Positions 28,104 through 37,270 of a stretch of DNA of 64,000 bases are shown piece after piece (positions within the stretch are counted from its first letter, which is position 1; each line of letters opens with the position of its first letter). Under the pieces are notes generated by a model, which did no database searches, was not told the origin of the DNA, and saw only the letters and a list, made by a program, of their open reading frames with translations. Position numbers and translations under genes: made by a program. Source of the stretch: JAIBAJ01 sp965284645 (lineage in GTDB: Bacteria; Bacteroidota; Bacteroidia; JAIBAJ01); NCBI GenBank assembly GCA_965284645.1, contig OZ260106.1, positions 186,001-250,000 of the forward strand, in the 5' to 3' direction.

Positions 28104-29093
28104 CTACCAGTATTTAGTTTTACTTACCTTAACTCCACTGCGATTGAAGCTATTCCAATCACAATTTGCCTTATCTTTCAATGGATAAATATCCCCAACC
28201 ACCATTCGTTGTATTGGTTCGTATTGGAGCTGTAATTCGGGAGGAAGAGCAAAGGTGGTATTGTATATTTTCTTGATTTCGCCTTGGCAGGTATTGCCAT
28301 CCGGGAAGGAGAGATCAACCACATCACCCACTTTTACACTCGACCAATCTTCTTGTCTGAAATAGGCCCTAACAAAGGAGCCAGAATCTTTTTGCAAGGT
28401 CATGATGACTTCATTTTTGGGAGCCACCTCAAACTGGTTGAAATACGAACGCGAAAGTACCCCATCGATTGGCGAGATAAAGGGAATATTGGCGGTAGCC
28501 GAATCACTTAGATTACTTAAAATCGTGGCATTGGCCATTTCAAGGCTATCGTTGCTCGGGGTATTCAATTTACCCATAAAGGAGCGCAATTGGGCATTGG
28601 CACTTTTCAGTTTTTGGATATTCCCCTGAAGTTTCATGATCTCTGTTTTAACCGATTCCAACCTACTGAGCGGAAGAAGTCCAAGGGCAACCTGATTTTC
28701 CAAACCTTTTAATTCTCCTTTGTATTCCTTCAACATGTTCTCGTCTGTTTTGATCTGCACATTGTTTTCGGAGATTTCCATTTCTACATTGAACTTTTCT
28801 TTGGTTCGCCAATCTTGCGAGCCATTGCTTGTTGGTTTCAATTGCTGCTTAACGATTCCGGTATTGGTCTTTTCATGCAGTTTGGTATAGATAAACAAGG
28901 TATCGCCGATATGCACCGAATCACCTTCAATACGCAGGATGCTATCCATTCGTGAATCTTGGGCTATCCGCAGACTTACATTTTGAAAAAGCACCAAACC
29001 ATTGGCTCTTACAAAAAGATAACGGCGCGACAGGTAATAGCCTAAGCCTAGAATAAGTGCTGCGAAAAGATGAAGTAGAAGAGACGGTCCCAA
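28104..29093 (-). CDS. HlyD-family periplasmic adaptor (N-terminus frameshifted)
   Basis: A membrane-fusion protein: transmembrane helix (AALILGLGYYLSRRYLF), lipoyl/barrel halves (VRANGLVLFQNVSLRI, then FISPIDGVLSRSYFNQFEVA), a coiled coil between them (about 95-175), and a C-terminal beta-barrel (VGDVVDLSFPDGN). It links inner-membrane and outer-membrane components. The intact frame can start only at a TTG (29093), within the helix. One frame over, a GTG at 29172 gives KFKPKSTSFRVLNEEVKEKK, then RRRINWDRLFYFIF, an obvious basic N-terminus that joins the helix if one T is added to the four-base run at 29065-29068. The 4-bp gap to the TackOD1 gene supports an operon. Confidence 0.78.
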   Translation of the reverse strand: MGPSLLLHLFAALILGLGYYLSRRYLFVRANGLVLFQNVSLRIAQDSRMDSILRIEGDSVHIGDTLFIYTKLHEKTNTGIVKQQLKPTSNGSQDWRTKEKFNVEMEISENNVQIKTDENMLKEYKGELKGLENQVALGLLPLSRLESVKTEIMKLQGNIQKLKSANAQLRSFMGKLNTPSNDSLEMANATILSNLSDSATANIPFISPIDGVLSRSYFNQFEVAPKNEVIMTLQKDSGSFVRAYFRQEDWSSVKVGDVVDLSFPDGNTCQGEIKKIYNTTFALPPELQLQYEPIQRMVVGDIYPLKDKANCDWNSFNRSGVKVSKTKYW

Positions 29094-29191
29094 TTGATGC
29101 GCCGGCGCTTTTTCTCCTTTACCTCTTCATTCAACACGCGAAAAGAAGTTGACTTTGGTTTAAAATTTACACTTTTCAATTTTCAATAGAT

Positions 29192-31903
29192 TTATGGTTT
29201 TTCCGTAGCTTTTTCCAAATTAATAAATCCTTCCATTTCGTGGAAAGCAAAGGCTTTGACCTTCAATTCCGTTTTCAGGTATTTCTTCAGGTTTTCTAGC
29301 TGCAAACGATTTTTAAAATCCTGAGAACGAAGGGCAATGGTTGTTTTCTGCGGCCCGATGGCTAATTCTTCCCTCAATTTGGAAGCCAAGAAATCCGGTT
29401 TTACATTTTCATAGGCCATGATATACACTTGGTCGGCGAGTTTGTATATTTCCATCAATGTGGCCTGTGGATAAAAGGTTGGAATAGAAACTGTCAAATC
29501 CAATTTATTCTCGTTGCAATAGGATCTAACCTTTTTGAGCATTTCAACATATTTCAATAAAGCCCCTTCCTTGTCTACATCCCATTCGGGCATGGTATGT
29601 GGCTCAACATCGAGGTGAATGGCCTTGATGGTCGACAAATCATATACAGCAAAAAGTTGGGCAAGGTATAATTCAGGATCGGGATCGTTGTACAAGTTGT
29701 TATTTCCGATCAAGGCTTCCACATCAATATTGTTTTTTTCAAGTTTGTCGATCAACTTGGAAATTACACGGGCTTGGTCAGGATTTTTGTTCGGACTAAG
29801 CAGGGCGGTTTTAATACCGTTCAGTTTTAGGTACTCCTTTATAAAATCGGTATTGTGGCGGGTAAATGATTTGCTCCAGATATACATTGAGGTATGCACA
29901 CTATCTCTTTCAGGATCCACTTTGGTTCCATCATAAGGCGTTACCAAATCAAGAATACCGTTGTTGGAAGATTGACTATAAATATCGAGCAAATCAATGT
30001 ACATACGCTGCTGTAGGTCCAACATTTCGATTTCCATCCCCAACAACTCATCGATATAGTTCAAGGCCGAAATAGGATTGAAATCGTAGTTTTTCAGGCT
30101 TTCTTTTACCCTTTCCAAGCGAACCAATTCTTCGTAGCGTTTATGCGATTCGGAAAGGTTGTTGTATTGCTTCAATTTGTATCGGAATTCGTACAAACGG
30201 TTTAGCCATTCGGAGTGCTGCGCATCTTGGGCAATTTTTTGATCAAATAGTTCCAAGGCTGATTTTTCTTTAACTACAGCTTTCTTTCCATTCAGATTGA
30301 ACGGAATAGGCACAGAAAAACTGAGGCCAGCAGATAAAAAATCTCGAGTGCTGCTGGAGGATTGCACTAAATCGAAATAGTTGTAGCGAAAATTGGCGGA
30401 AAGGTTGACTGTATTCCAAAAACTATTCTGCAATTGCAGGTTTTTGGTTTTCAGTTTCAGGATACTATCGGTTTGCTGTTGGATGGTATAATTGAACAAG
30501 CGGTCGGATTGTATATCAAACACCGGAAGTACTTTTGTAACTGGAATGGTTTGGGGTTCGGTTTGTACCAATTGCTCGTTATAGGCTTTATAGATTTGGT
30601 ACATACTTTTTACATCCACTTGTTGCTGAATCATTTCCATCAAATCAATTTTCTTCAAACTTTGCATGACGAAAAGGTCATTGGCCGTGGTAATCTTTTC
30701 TTCAATAATCTGTTCCCTTTCTTTCAGTAATTTGATTTTTTGCTCGTTAAAGGCATACACGATGGAATGGTAAACCTTCATATAATCAGCCTGTGTTAGG
30801 TTTTTACGGGGTGTTAAACCAAGAATGGCGTTTTCGTTTTTCAGCACTTCTTGCTTGTACTTGCTGCTGACCAATCCGTCCTGGAGTATATTCCAATCCA
30901 AACCTACCGTTAACCTGCGTTTGTAAACCAAAAAGTCTTCGTTTCCTACACCGGGGTTGAAATTCTCCTGGTAATTTCCACCTAACTCCAATCCAATCTG
31001 CTTTTTAAGGGATTTGATTTGGGCATAGTTGACATTTTTTACCATGTCGGTGCGATCCAAAGTATCGTTCTCGTTTACATCAAAAACCTTTCTGAGAATA
31101 TTGATGTTGTCGAATTCTGTTTTTTGGGAAGCCAAATAGTTATATTTCGACCAGAAATCACGCAATTCGCCAAGTTTGGAAGACACAATGGAATCTTTGC
31201 TGGAAGCATAGCCCCTTTCCTTGGATACCGGCGGTTCATTGTCCACATAACGGTCTTCCACTTCTTCGGTTTTGGCTTTCTTTCCTTTGGATTTCGGGTC
31301 TTGCTTTTGTTTCGGATTGGATTTAGGATTTTGCGAAACATCGAAATCGGGAGAACGGTGCAACTTTTCCTTTATTTCCTGAAAATTCGGGTTTTTCTCT
31401 TTGCTACCAGCCGCTGTTTGGGGTTTTACCGGTTCTACCTTTACTTCATCTTCTCCTCCAGTCCAAGTTTCGCCTCCGTCGGCACTGGTTACATAACCTC
31501 CATTTTTACGCGAGGCATAAAGGTTTTTGCCATCTACATATTTAATTTCAAGCAGGTCTGATTTGGTAGTACTGAACTTTTGGGTCCAAGTTTTACCGCC
31601 ATCCGTGGTTTTCAAAATACAACCTTTGGTACCACAGATCAAACCTACATTTTTGGTTTTGAATACAATGCCATTGAGATTACTGTTGGTATTGGATTTT
31701 GGGGTAATCCAAGTTTTCCCTTTATCCATGGTCATTTCGATTACTCCATAATTACCGATAACGATGGAAGAAGAATCATTAAAAACCCAGATATCCCTAA
31801 AAATGAGTTCCTTGCTTTGTTGGGCCAAACCCATGAAAGGGGAAAAAAGGAGGAAGGCTAAGACAATACCAAGACCAAACAATTTATTCGTAGTTCCCTT
31901 CAT
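29192..31903 (-). CDS. YCF48-like + TolC-like outer-membrane factor + GH18-like TIM barrel fusion protein
   Basis: A 903-residue exported protein with three unrelated parts. After the signal peptide (1-28) come YCF48/BNR blades (about 30-150: TMDKGKTWITP, TTDGGKTWTQKF, SADGGETWTGG). A charged, Lys/Pro-rich linker spans about 150-245. A TolC/OEP-like region covers about 300-655 (LTVGLDWNILQDGLVSSKYK, the long coiled coils, AGLSFSVPIPFNLNGKKAVV). A C-terminal TIM-barrel domain spans about 670-898, with IHLDVEPH (D765, E767), VYIMAYEN (827-833) and FAFHEMEGF, the layout of GH18-like hydrolases. It should form the outer-membrane export duct with an attached polysaccharide-acting domain. The stop is 19 bp before the probable HlyD start. 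Confidence 0.72.
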   Translation of the reverse strand: MKGTTNKLFGLGIVLAFLLFSPFMGLAQQSKELIFRDIWVFNDSSSIVIGNYGVIEMTMDKGKTWITPKSNTNSNLNGIVFKTKNVGLICGTKGCILKTTDGGKTWTQKFSTTKSDLLEIKYVDGKNLYASRKNGGYVTSADGGETWTGGEDEVKVEPVKPQTAAGSKEKNPNFQEIKEKLHRSPDFDVSQNPKSNPKQKQDPKSKGKKAKTEEVEDRYVDNEPPVSKERGYASSKDSIVSSKLGELRDFWSKYNYLASQKTEFDNINILRKVFDVNENDTLDRTDMVKNVNYAQIKSLKKQIGLELGGNYQENFNPGVGNEDFLVYKRRLTVGLDWNILQDGLVSSKYKQEVLKNENAILGLTPRKNLTQADYMKVYHSIVYAFNEQKIKLLKEREQIIEEKITTANDLFVMQSLKKIDLMEMIQQQVDVKSMYQIYKAYNEQLVQTEPQTIPVTKVLPVFDIQSDRLFNYTIQQQTDSILKLKTKNLQLQNSFWNTVNLSANFRYNYFDLVQSSSSTRDFLSAGLSFSVPIPFNLNGKKAVVKEKSALELFDQKIAQDAQHSEWLNRLYEFRYKLKQYNNLSESHKRYEELVRLERVKESLKNYDFNPISALNYIDELLGMEIEMLDLQQRMYIDLLDIYSQSSNNGILDLVTPYDGTKVDPERDSVHTSMYIWSKSFTRHNTDFIKEYLKLNGIKTALLSPNKNPDQARVISKLIDKLEKNNIDVEALIGNNNLYNDPDPELYLAQLFAVYDLSTIKAIHLDVEPHTMPEWDVDKEGALLKYVEMLKKVRSYCNENKLDLTVSIPTFYPQATLMEIYKLADQVYIMAYENVKPDFLASKLREELAIGPQKTTIALRSQDFKNRLQLENLKKYLKTELKVKAFAFHEMEGFINLEKATEKP

Positions 31904-31915
31904 TGTTTTTCGTTC

Positions 31916-34075
31916 CTATTTGATTAGTTTTTTGGTTTGTACGCTTTGTCCACTCTGCACTTTCAAGAAATAAGTTCCGGCAGCTAAGCCTTTTGTATCC
32001 CAGGCTTCTCGGTAAATTCCGGGATTGGCCTGTTGCTGATACAGGGTTCTTAATTCTTGCCCTAAAGCATTGTACACTTTTACACTGAGTAAACCTGGCT
32101 TTTTATGCCAAACCTCCCAGGTGGAGTTTTCACCTAGTGGATTGGGATAAGCCTGAATGGTAATGGTTTCCTTTTCCTTACCATTCGAAACAAAAATGGA
32201 GGAATGATAGCCGAAATGAAGTATAATGGAATTGTTGTCCCAATTGGATTGAATGGGTTCTAAAGAATTGCCTTGATCATCGAGCACTTGGATTAAGCTA
32301 AGCGACTGACCTTGGTCTACCACAAAGCTAATCTGTTCATCGAGCGGAAGCAAGGCTTGTGGAACAATTATTCTTAAGGTATCGTGGCTAAGACTGGAGG
32401 TAAAGGAAACGGCATCCCGGGCCAACCAATAATCGGCAAAGGCATCGAGGTTGGTAACATTGGTGTTTTCGGGTAGGTTTTCCAGCAAATCTTGTTGGGC
32501 GAAAAGTTTATAATAGCGGGTAGGATGCACCAACAGCACAGTGGGCGCGTAATTCCGGGCATTGCGTTGGGTTACGTCGATCCAGGTAGCCACTTTTTGG
32601 GGATAATTTTGGAAGGTGATGGGGTCCGACTTAAACACATCCGAAATCGTCATTGGGAATTCCCATACATTGGAAAGTCGGCCATAGGTATTGCGGTCGT
32701 AGCGATCGCGATAAGGGAAATTGGTTAAAACACTGGCGGCGCTGTAGGTTGAATTAAAACGGTAGCCTAAGGTATCAAGCCCTTGCACCAAATGCTTATT
32801 ATAACAAAGATAGCCGGCCCTGAAGGTGCGAACCGTAACGCCTAAATCTGTTTCCAAAAGATTTTTGCTTACCTCCAACTCTCCCAAAACGGTTCCTCCG
32901 TCGGTTGAAGAATCGGGGTGGCAGTAAGGAAGGTAATTGCTAGTAGTGTTGCCCAGCTGTCCGAGCGGAAACACATCATCTTCATCAAAATCGGGGAAGT
33001 GCCCTACCGAATGGCTACCCAGTACATGGCCTTTTTCAACCAGGTAATCCACTTTGGGCACGCTGGCTGCTGTGTAGTAATTGGTCATGTGGTCGTCGGC
33101 AAGGTAGTGGGTGGTAACAAAGTAACTGGCCTGCAAACCAATGGAATTTTCGTAATCGGCATAAAAATGCATGGTATCGTAGGCGGTTGCGGCATCTACA
33201 TCATGGGTAATGATAAGGCTCGAGCTACTTTCGTACGGACTGGTATGCAACCACACTTGGTTTGGTATGATACCGGTTGAAATCCCTTTCAGAAACAGCA
33301 TCAAGGCATCGGTGGTAGGTTCAAAACCGTTTGACCACGACCGTTCGGCACTGTTGTCTTTATCTACTTGGGGCAGCAATACCATGCCTTTAAAGGTGAA
33401 GCCAAGACAAATTGCCTTCCCTTGTCCATACGCATTCCGAACAATGGCGGCACTTCCATCTTCGTAGGTGGCCAGTATTTCGGCCGAAGTAACCACATAG
33501 GATTTAGAAGGCAGCCCTTCTCCATCGGTAGTATCGCCTAGGGAAATGGTTTGTTCTCGTCCATCTTCCAACCAGCGAAAGGCCGGGTCATTGGCATTGG
33601 TCAGAAAATTTACCCGAAGTTTAATTGAATCCCCTAGCACACTGCTGATTCCAAAAAGTGGGAAGAAAGGAGTAGCGGTTTGGTAAAGCGACGAAGCTAT
33701 AAACGTACCACCATTTTGCACAAAGGAAAAAAGCGTATCCCGATTAGCACCTGAAATGGAATAGCTATACAGTCGCGAACTGGCAATAATTATAGGGCAA
33801 TTGGTCAGTTCCTGGATATTTGAACTTGTTTTAAAATTTACGCCTGATACTTTTAGCAAGTGTTCGATCGAGGCCACTTCCCCATCCGACGTTTCGTTAT
33901 TGGCCGTGGTGAGGTCCAAAACTCCGATCGTTCTTGAAACTGCTTGAGCAATGGAAAAGCTTGGTAGAGTAAGCATTACCACAATAAGAACCCGCACCGA
34001 AAGTAATCCCATTTTTTTAAGCAAAGGCAGGTTAGAAGGGGAGTACGATATAGGCAATGCAGTTTTGTTATTCAC
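31916..34075 (-). CDS. T9SS-sorted NodB-type polysaccharide deacetylase
   Basis: A 719-residue secreted enzyme. The hydrophobic export signal lies at about 25-44; an ATG at 34012 (MGLLSVRVL) may be the real start. Residues 48-270 resemble a glutamine-amidotransferase/ThuA-like domain (NCPIIIASSRLYSYS, QNGGTFIAS, GQGKAICLGFTF). The NodB domain (about 285-560) has THDVDA (290-295) and GSHSVGH (353-359), the metal-binding Asp and His motifs, then TFRAGYLCYNK. A T9SS type A domain ends the protein (about 640-719: AYPNPLGE, VYNALGQELRTL, GLAAGTYFLKV). It should remove acetyl groups from a surface polymer. First gene of the operon; 12 bp before the fusion gene. Confidence 0.82.
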   Translation of the reverse strand: MNNKTALPISYSPSNLPLLKKMGLLSVRVLIVVMLTLPSFSIAQAVSRTIGVLDLTTANNETSDGEVASIEHLLKVSGVNFKTSSNIQELTNCPIIIASSRLYSYSISGANRDTLFSFVQNGGTFIASSLYQTATPFFPLFGISSVLGDSIKLRVNFLTNANDPAFRWLEDGREQTISLGDTTDGEGLPSKSYVVTSAEILATYEDGSAAIVRNAYGQGKAICLGFTFKGMVLLPQVDKDNSAERSWSNGFEPTTDALMLFLKGISTGIIPNQVWLHTSPYESSSSLIITHDVDAATAYDTMHFYADYENSIGLQASYFVTTHYLADDHMTNYYTAASVPKVDYLVEKGHVLGSHSVGHFPDFDEDDVFPLGQLGNTTSNYLPYCHPDSSTDGGTVLGELEVSKNLLETDLGVTVRTFRAGYLCYNKHLVQGLDTLGYRFNSTYSAASVLTNFPYRDRYDRNTYGRLSNVWEFPMTISDVFKSDPITFQNYPQKVATWIDVTQRNARNYAPTVLLVHPTRYYKLFAQQDLLENLPENTNVTNLDAFADYWLARDAVSFTSSLSHDTLRIIVPQALLPLDEQISFVVDQGQSLSLIQVLDDQGNSLEPIQSNWDNNSIILHFGYHSSIFVSNGKEKETITIQAYPNPLGENSTWEVWHKKPGLLSVKVYNALGQELRTLYQQQANPGIYREAWDTKGLAAGTYFLKVQSGQSVQTKKLIK

Positions 34076-34229
34076 TGGTTAGATGAAAGATTTTCAAGAG
34101 TTTGGGGCGAATTAAACTAAAAATACCTTCAAGTGGTTACTTTTCAACAAAAAAAGTGGGTTTTCAACAATTTTAGGATCAATTATTTGCGATTGTGGCC
34201 TAATTTTTAATTCATCATTTCTAATTTCC

Positions 34230-34380
34230 TTTGGCGTGTCCCCTCCGCCGCAAAAAGTTTTGGTGACATACTATCCATCCTGCAAGCGGCGTTCGGGTCG
34301 GGCTATCCACTGCAAGTCCTCGGTCTGCTCCGTGCCTACGCATCCCTGTGGGCTTTCCGTTTCTATCCCTACCCGGAAGA
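34230..34380 (-). repeat. Dispersed structured repeat family A, copy A4
   Basis: On the minus strand: CCGGGTAGGGATAGAAACGG, core GCCCACAGGGATGCGTAGGC, hairpin stem CGCCGC/GCGGCG with flanking CCC/GGG, end GGGGACACGCCAAAGG, then A/T-rich sequence containing ATTAGAAAT. The remaining 34381-34687 stretch shows no gene. Confidence 0.85.
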
Positions 34381-34687
34381 GTCGTGCAGGGATGAGCCTT
34401 TGGCGAAAATGTGCTCATCTGCTCTAACTCAAATTCGTTCGTGGCTATAGGGAATGAACTTACTTGCATCGCTACTACATTAACCCCTTTCTGCTGCTAT
34501 TCAAACTTGCTTTTTCCGCCGTACTTTTTGGTGTGAGGTAGAACATTTTGGCTAACAGAGGGTGAAGAAAATTCTAAAGCGGCGTAGCAGCGTTATGTTT
34601 ATAGAATAGAAAATATTAATGGATTCAAGCGAGCTCCAGCGGAGCGGAATGTCTTTTGAAACACATCAGATGTCGCACTCCTTATGT

Positions 34688-35863
34688 TTAAAGTGTATGA
34701 TTGGTGTTATTGATTCTATCCAACTGGTCAAATCCAATCACCATGGCTTCTGTTCTTTTTTGAAATTCTAAACCTCCATAAACCAAATAAGCAATTACAT
34801 CCGATTTAAATTTCTTGAAATTCTTCAGATTTTTAAAAAAATCAGGATGGATGGTTTTAGATGATTTTACTTCGACAATAGACAATTGAAGACCATTTTC
34901 TATTACAATATCAATTTCATTTCCAGTAGTGTCTCTCCAAAAGTAGTAGTTTTCATAGGTCTTTTGGTTCATGGTTTGTTTCATCATTTCAACTAAAATT
35001 AGGTTTTCAAACAATGGTCCTTTTGAAAAATGAATCTCTAAATCTTGAATCGTTCGAACACCCAAAAGATAGGCCAATAATCCAGTGTCGTAGAAATACA
35101 CTTTAGGTGTTTTTACTATCCGTTTATTGAAATTTTGGTAGTATGGAGGTAAACGAAAAGCGATGTAAGAGGCCTCTAAAATACTCATCCAGGAATTGAC
35201 TGTTTTATTGTCCAAACCCAATTCATTACCCAAGCTGCTTTGGTTAAACAATTGTCCTGTTCGGCCTGCCAGCAATTTGATAAACTTTTGGAATAAATCC
35301 AGATTATTGATGTTCTTTAGCAACCTTACATCTCTTTCAACATAGGTATTAACATAGTTCTCATAGTAACTAAATGCATCAATTGAATTAACCCATTTTC
35401 GTGGATAAAACCCATTTAACAGATACACTTCCCAACTGTCAAAAACAAAACCTCCCTCTTTTAATTCAGCTATTGAAAAAGGAAGAAGGTTAAAAAGTGC
35501 CACTCTTCCGGCAAGCGATTGCGAAATATGCTCAACCATCAAAAAATGTTGGGAACCAGAAATAAGATATTCCCCATTCAGTTGGCGTTGGTCGGTGTAA
35601 ACCTGTAAATAGGAAAACAAATTGGGTGCATATTGAATTTCATCAATAATTACCTTCTTTTGGTAAGTTTCCAGAAAACCTTTTGGATCACTTTTCGCAA
35701 ATTCCCTCATGGTAATATCCTCCAAATTAACATAGGTATAATCCTCCCCAATAATTTTACAGAGGGTTGTTTTTCCTGATTGTCGGGGACCCATGATAGC
35801 GACTATGGGAAACTTTCCTAAAGCCTCCTTCACCTTGGGAGCTAATTCTCTATCGATACGCAT
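34688..35863 (-). CDS. AAA+ ATPase with DUF4143 domain
   Basis: A 391-residue ATPase. Walker A is IMGPRQSGKTTLCK (about 24-37) and Walker B is KVIIDEIQYAPNLFSYLQVY. SGSQHFLMVEHISQSLAGRV is the sensor/arginine region. The C-terminal DUF4143 part has KTPKVYFYDTGLLAYLLGV and a restriction-enzyme-like block, NEIDIVIENGLQLSIVEVKSS (D and ExK). Such genes are common, mobile and poorly understood; roles in conflict or persistence have been suggested. The gene is flanked by family A repeats on both sides, consistent with an accessory region. Confidence 0.9.
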   Translation of the reverse strand: MRIDRELAPKVKEALGKFPIVAIMGPRQSGKTTLCKIIGEDYTYVNLEDITMREFAKSDPKGFLETYQKKVIIDEIQYAPNLFSYLQVYTDQRQLNGEYLISGSQHFLMVEHISQSLAGRVALFNLLPFSIAELKEGGFVFDSWEVYLLNGFYPRKWVNSIDAFSYYENYVNTYVERDVRLLKNINNLDLFQKFIKLLAGRTGQLFNQSSLGNELGLDNKTVNSWMSILEASYIAFRLPPYYQNFNKRIVKTPKVYFYDTGLLAYLLGVRTIQDLEIHFSKGPLFENLILVEMMKQTMNQKTYENYYFWRDTTGNEIDIVIENGLQLSIVEVKSSKTIHPDFFKNLKNFKKFKSDVIAYLVYGGLEFQKRTEAMVIGFDQLDRINNTNHTL

Positions 35864-35949
35864 AATTATGCAAAATTAGGAATCAGATTCCTAATTAGCA
35901 AAACTTTAATGAAATGCCATGCCAGGTTTACCACAAAAACCTTCGAAGC

Positions 35950-36042
35950 GCCCCGGGCAACGATAGAAGCTTAAAGCCCACAGGGATGCGGAGGCACGGA
36001 GAAGACCGAGGACTTGCAGCGGATAGCGTGACCATTCCCTCT
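35950..36042 (+). repeat. Dispersed structured repeat family A, copy A5 (truncated)
   Basis: The 5' half is intact (CCCCGGGCAACGATAGAAGC, the core, GGATAGCGTGACCATTCC), but the right hairpin arm and the CCCGCC end are absent. The rest of 36043-36272 shows no gene. Confidence 0.8.
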
Positions 36043-36272
36043 ACTCCAAGAGTTCTCCTTCCAGTAAAAATGGGCAGCGGCTAAATCAAGTTTGAATAGC
36101 AGCGGTAAGGAGAAAATACTGTAAAGATTCGAAAAAGCTCATTCTAGATTGAACTGAGCTACCTTGATACAATGGCGACTGATTTTTCAAGGGTCAGGTT
36201 GCCAACCCTCCCCAGCTGGGAAAGCCTTCGTTTTATATTAAAGCCTTAAATTGTGCATCCAAACTATTCTTT

Positions 36273-37270
36273 CTATCGCAACACCACCAACTTTTCCTTT
36301 TTATTTCCCACCTGAACAAAATAAACCCCGTTGGGTAGATAACCTAAATCAATTGTTTCCTTATTTCTGAATGAAAATGACACTAACTTTTGGCCAGAAA
36401 AGAGCCAATAGTTGCCGTAATGTAATTGGAACTATTGCTTACTTCAATTGTAATGAAATCCTTGGCTGGATTAGGGTAAATTTTGAACTCTGCTTGCTCG
36501 GTTTCAGTTAGTCCAGTAGTTGTGTCTTCCCAAACCGAAATATCGTCGATTATGTAGTATGCAAAATCAGCAATATTTAAAGGAGAAATGCCATTAGAAT
36601 AATGAATGGTAGAGCTATCAACCATTATATAATTGGTCTCAATATCTGATGCGAAATTGCCTATTGTAATATATCTTTCACCCCCCTCCGCTGTAAATCT
36701 TCCTGAGACTTTGGTCCAGCCAGATTTATTGCTTAATATATTTGAATGGGAATTAACAAATTGCGGGGTAAATTGATAGTATTGAAATAAGTCTGAAGGT
36801 GAATTAATAGTAGGTGGTGGAATTTTTGAAAAGTATGCTCCAAAATTACTAATTGCATAGCGAAAACTATCCATAAGGCTAACATAAAATTCAATTTGGT
36901 ATGTTTTTCTTGAAAGGCTATCTGATAAAGGGGAAGAAATATATTCCCTAAAATTTGCATATTCTAAATCAGGATTACCCCAAACATACATTCCTACAAA
37001 CCCATTACCTGAGTGAGGCCATTCACCCCCAATACCTGAATAATACAATCCAACACCATAATTAGGAATTGTGGATATTTCAGTTATACAAGGATTCATT
37101 ACATCAGCCCCTCCTGTAGGACTAGTCCACGGAAACAATGAATCAATCTGGTTAAACCCTGAACCAATGGGGCAGCCACTAAAATCCTCAAAAGAATAAT
37201 TTGTTACGAGATTTTGTGCCTCTATGCCAGAAAATAAACAAACAAATATATAAACTACGATAACCCTCAT
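36273..37270 (-). pseudogene. T9SS-sorted secreted protein, frameshifted within the sorting domain
   Basis: The first 295 codons (to 36383) encode a signal peptide (1-18), a domain starting NLVTNYSFEDFSGCP typical of Bacteroidota secreted proteins (about 20-250), and the start of a T9SS domain (FKIYPNPAKDFITIEV). The frame ends early at SFLAKS. Moving one frame over near 36400-36412 restores the rest of the domain: LFSGQKLVSFSFRNKETIDL, then GYLPNGVYFVQVGNKKEKLV, VLR and stop at 36273. So the original gene reached 36273. Either a real mutation or a base error. Its start overlaps the upstream ORF by 4 bp. Confidence 0.75.

Noticed and set aside
34493..34509. A 17-base sequence GCTGCTATTCAAACTTG shared in inverted form with 36087-36103
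   Set aside because: Both lie near family A copies but at different relative positions; too short to define an element.
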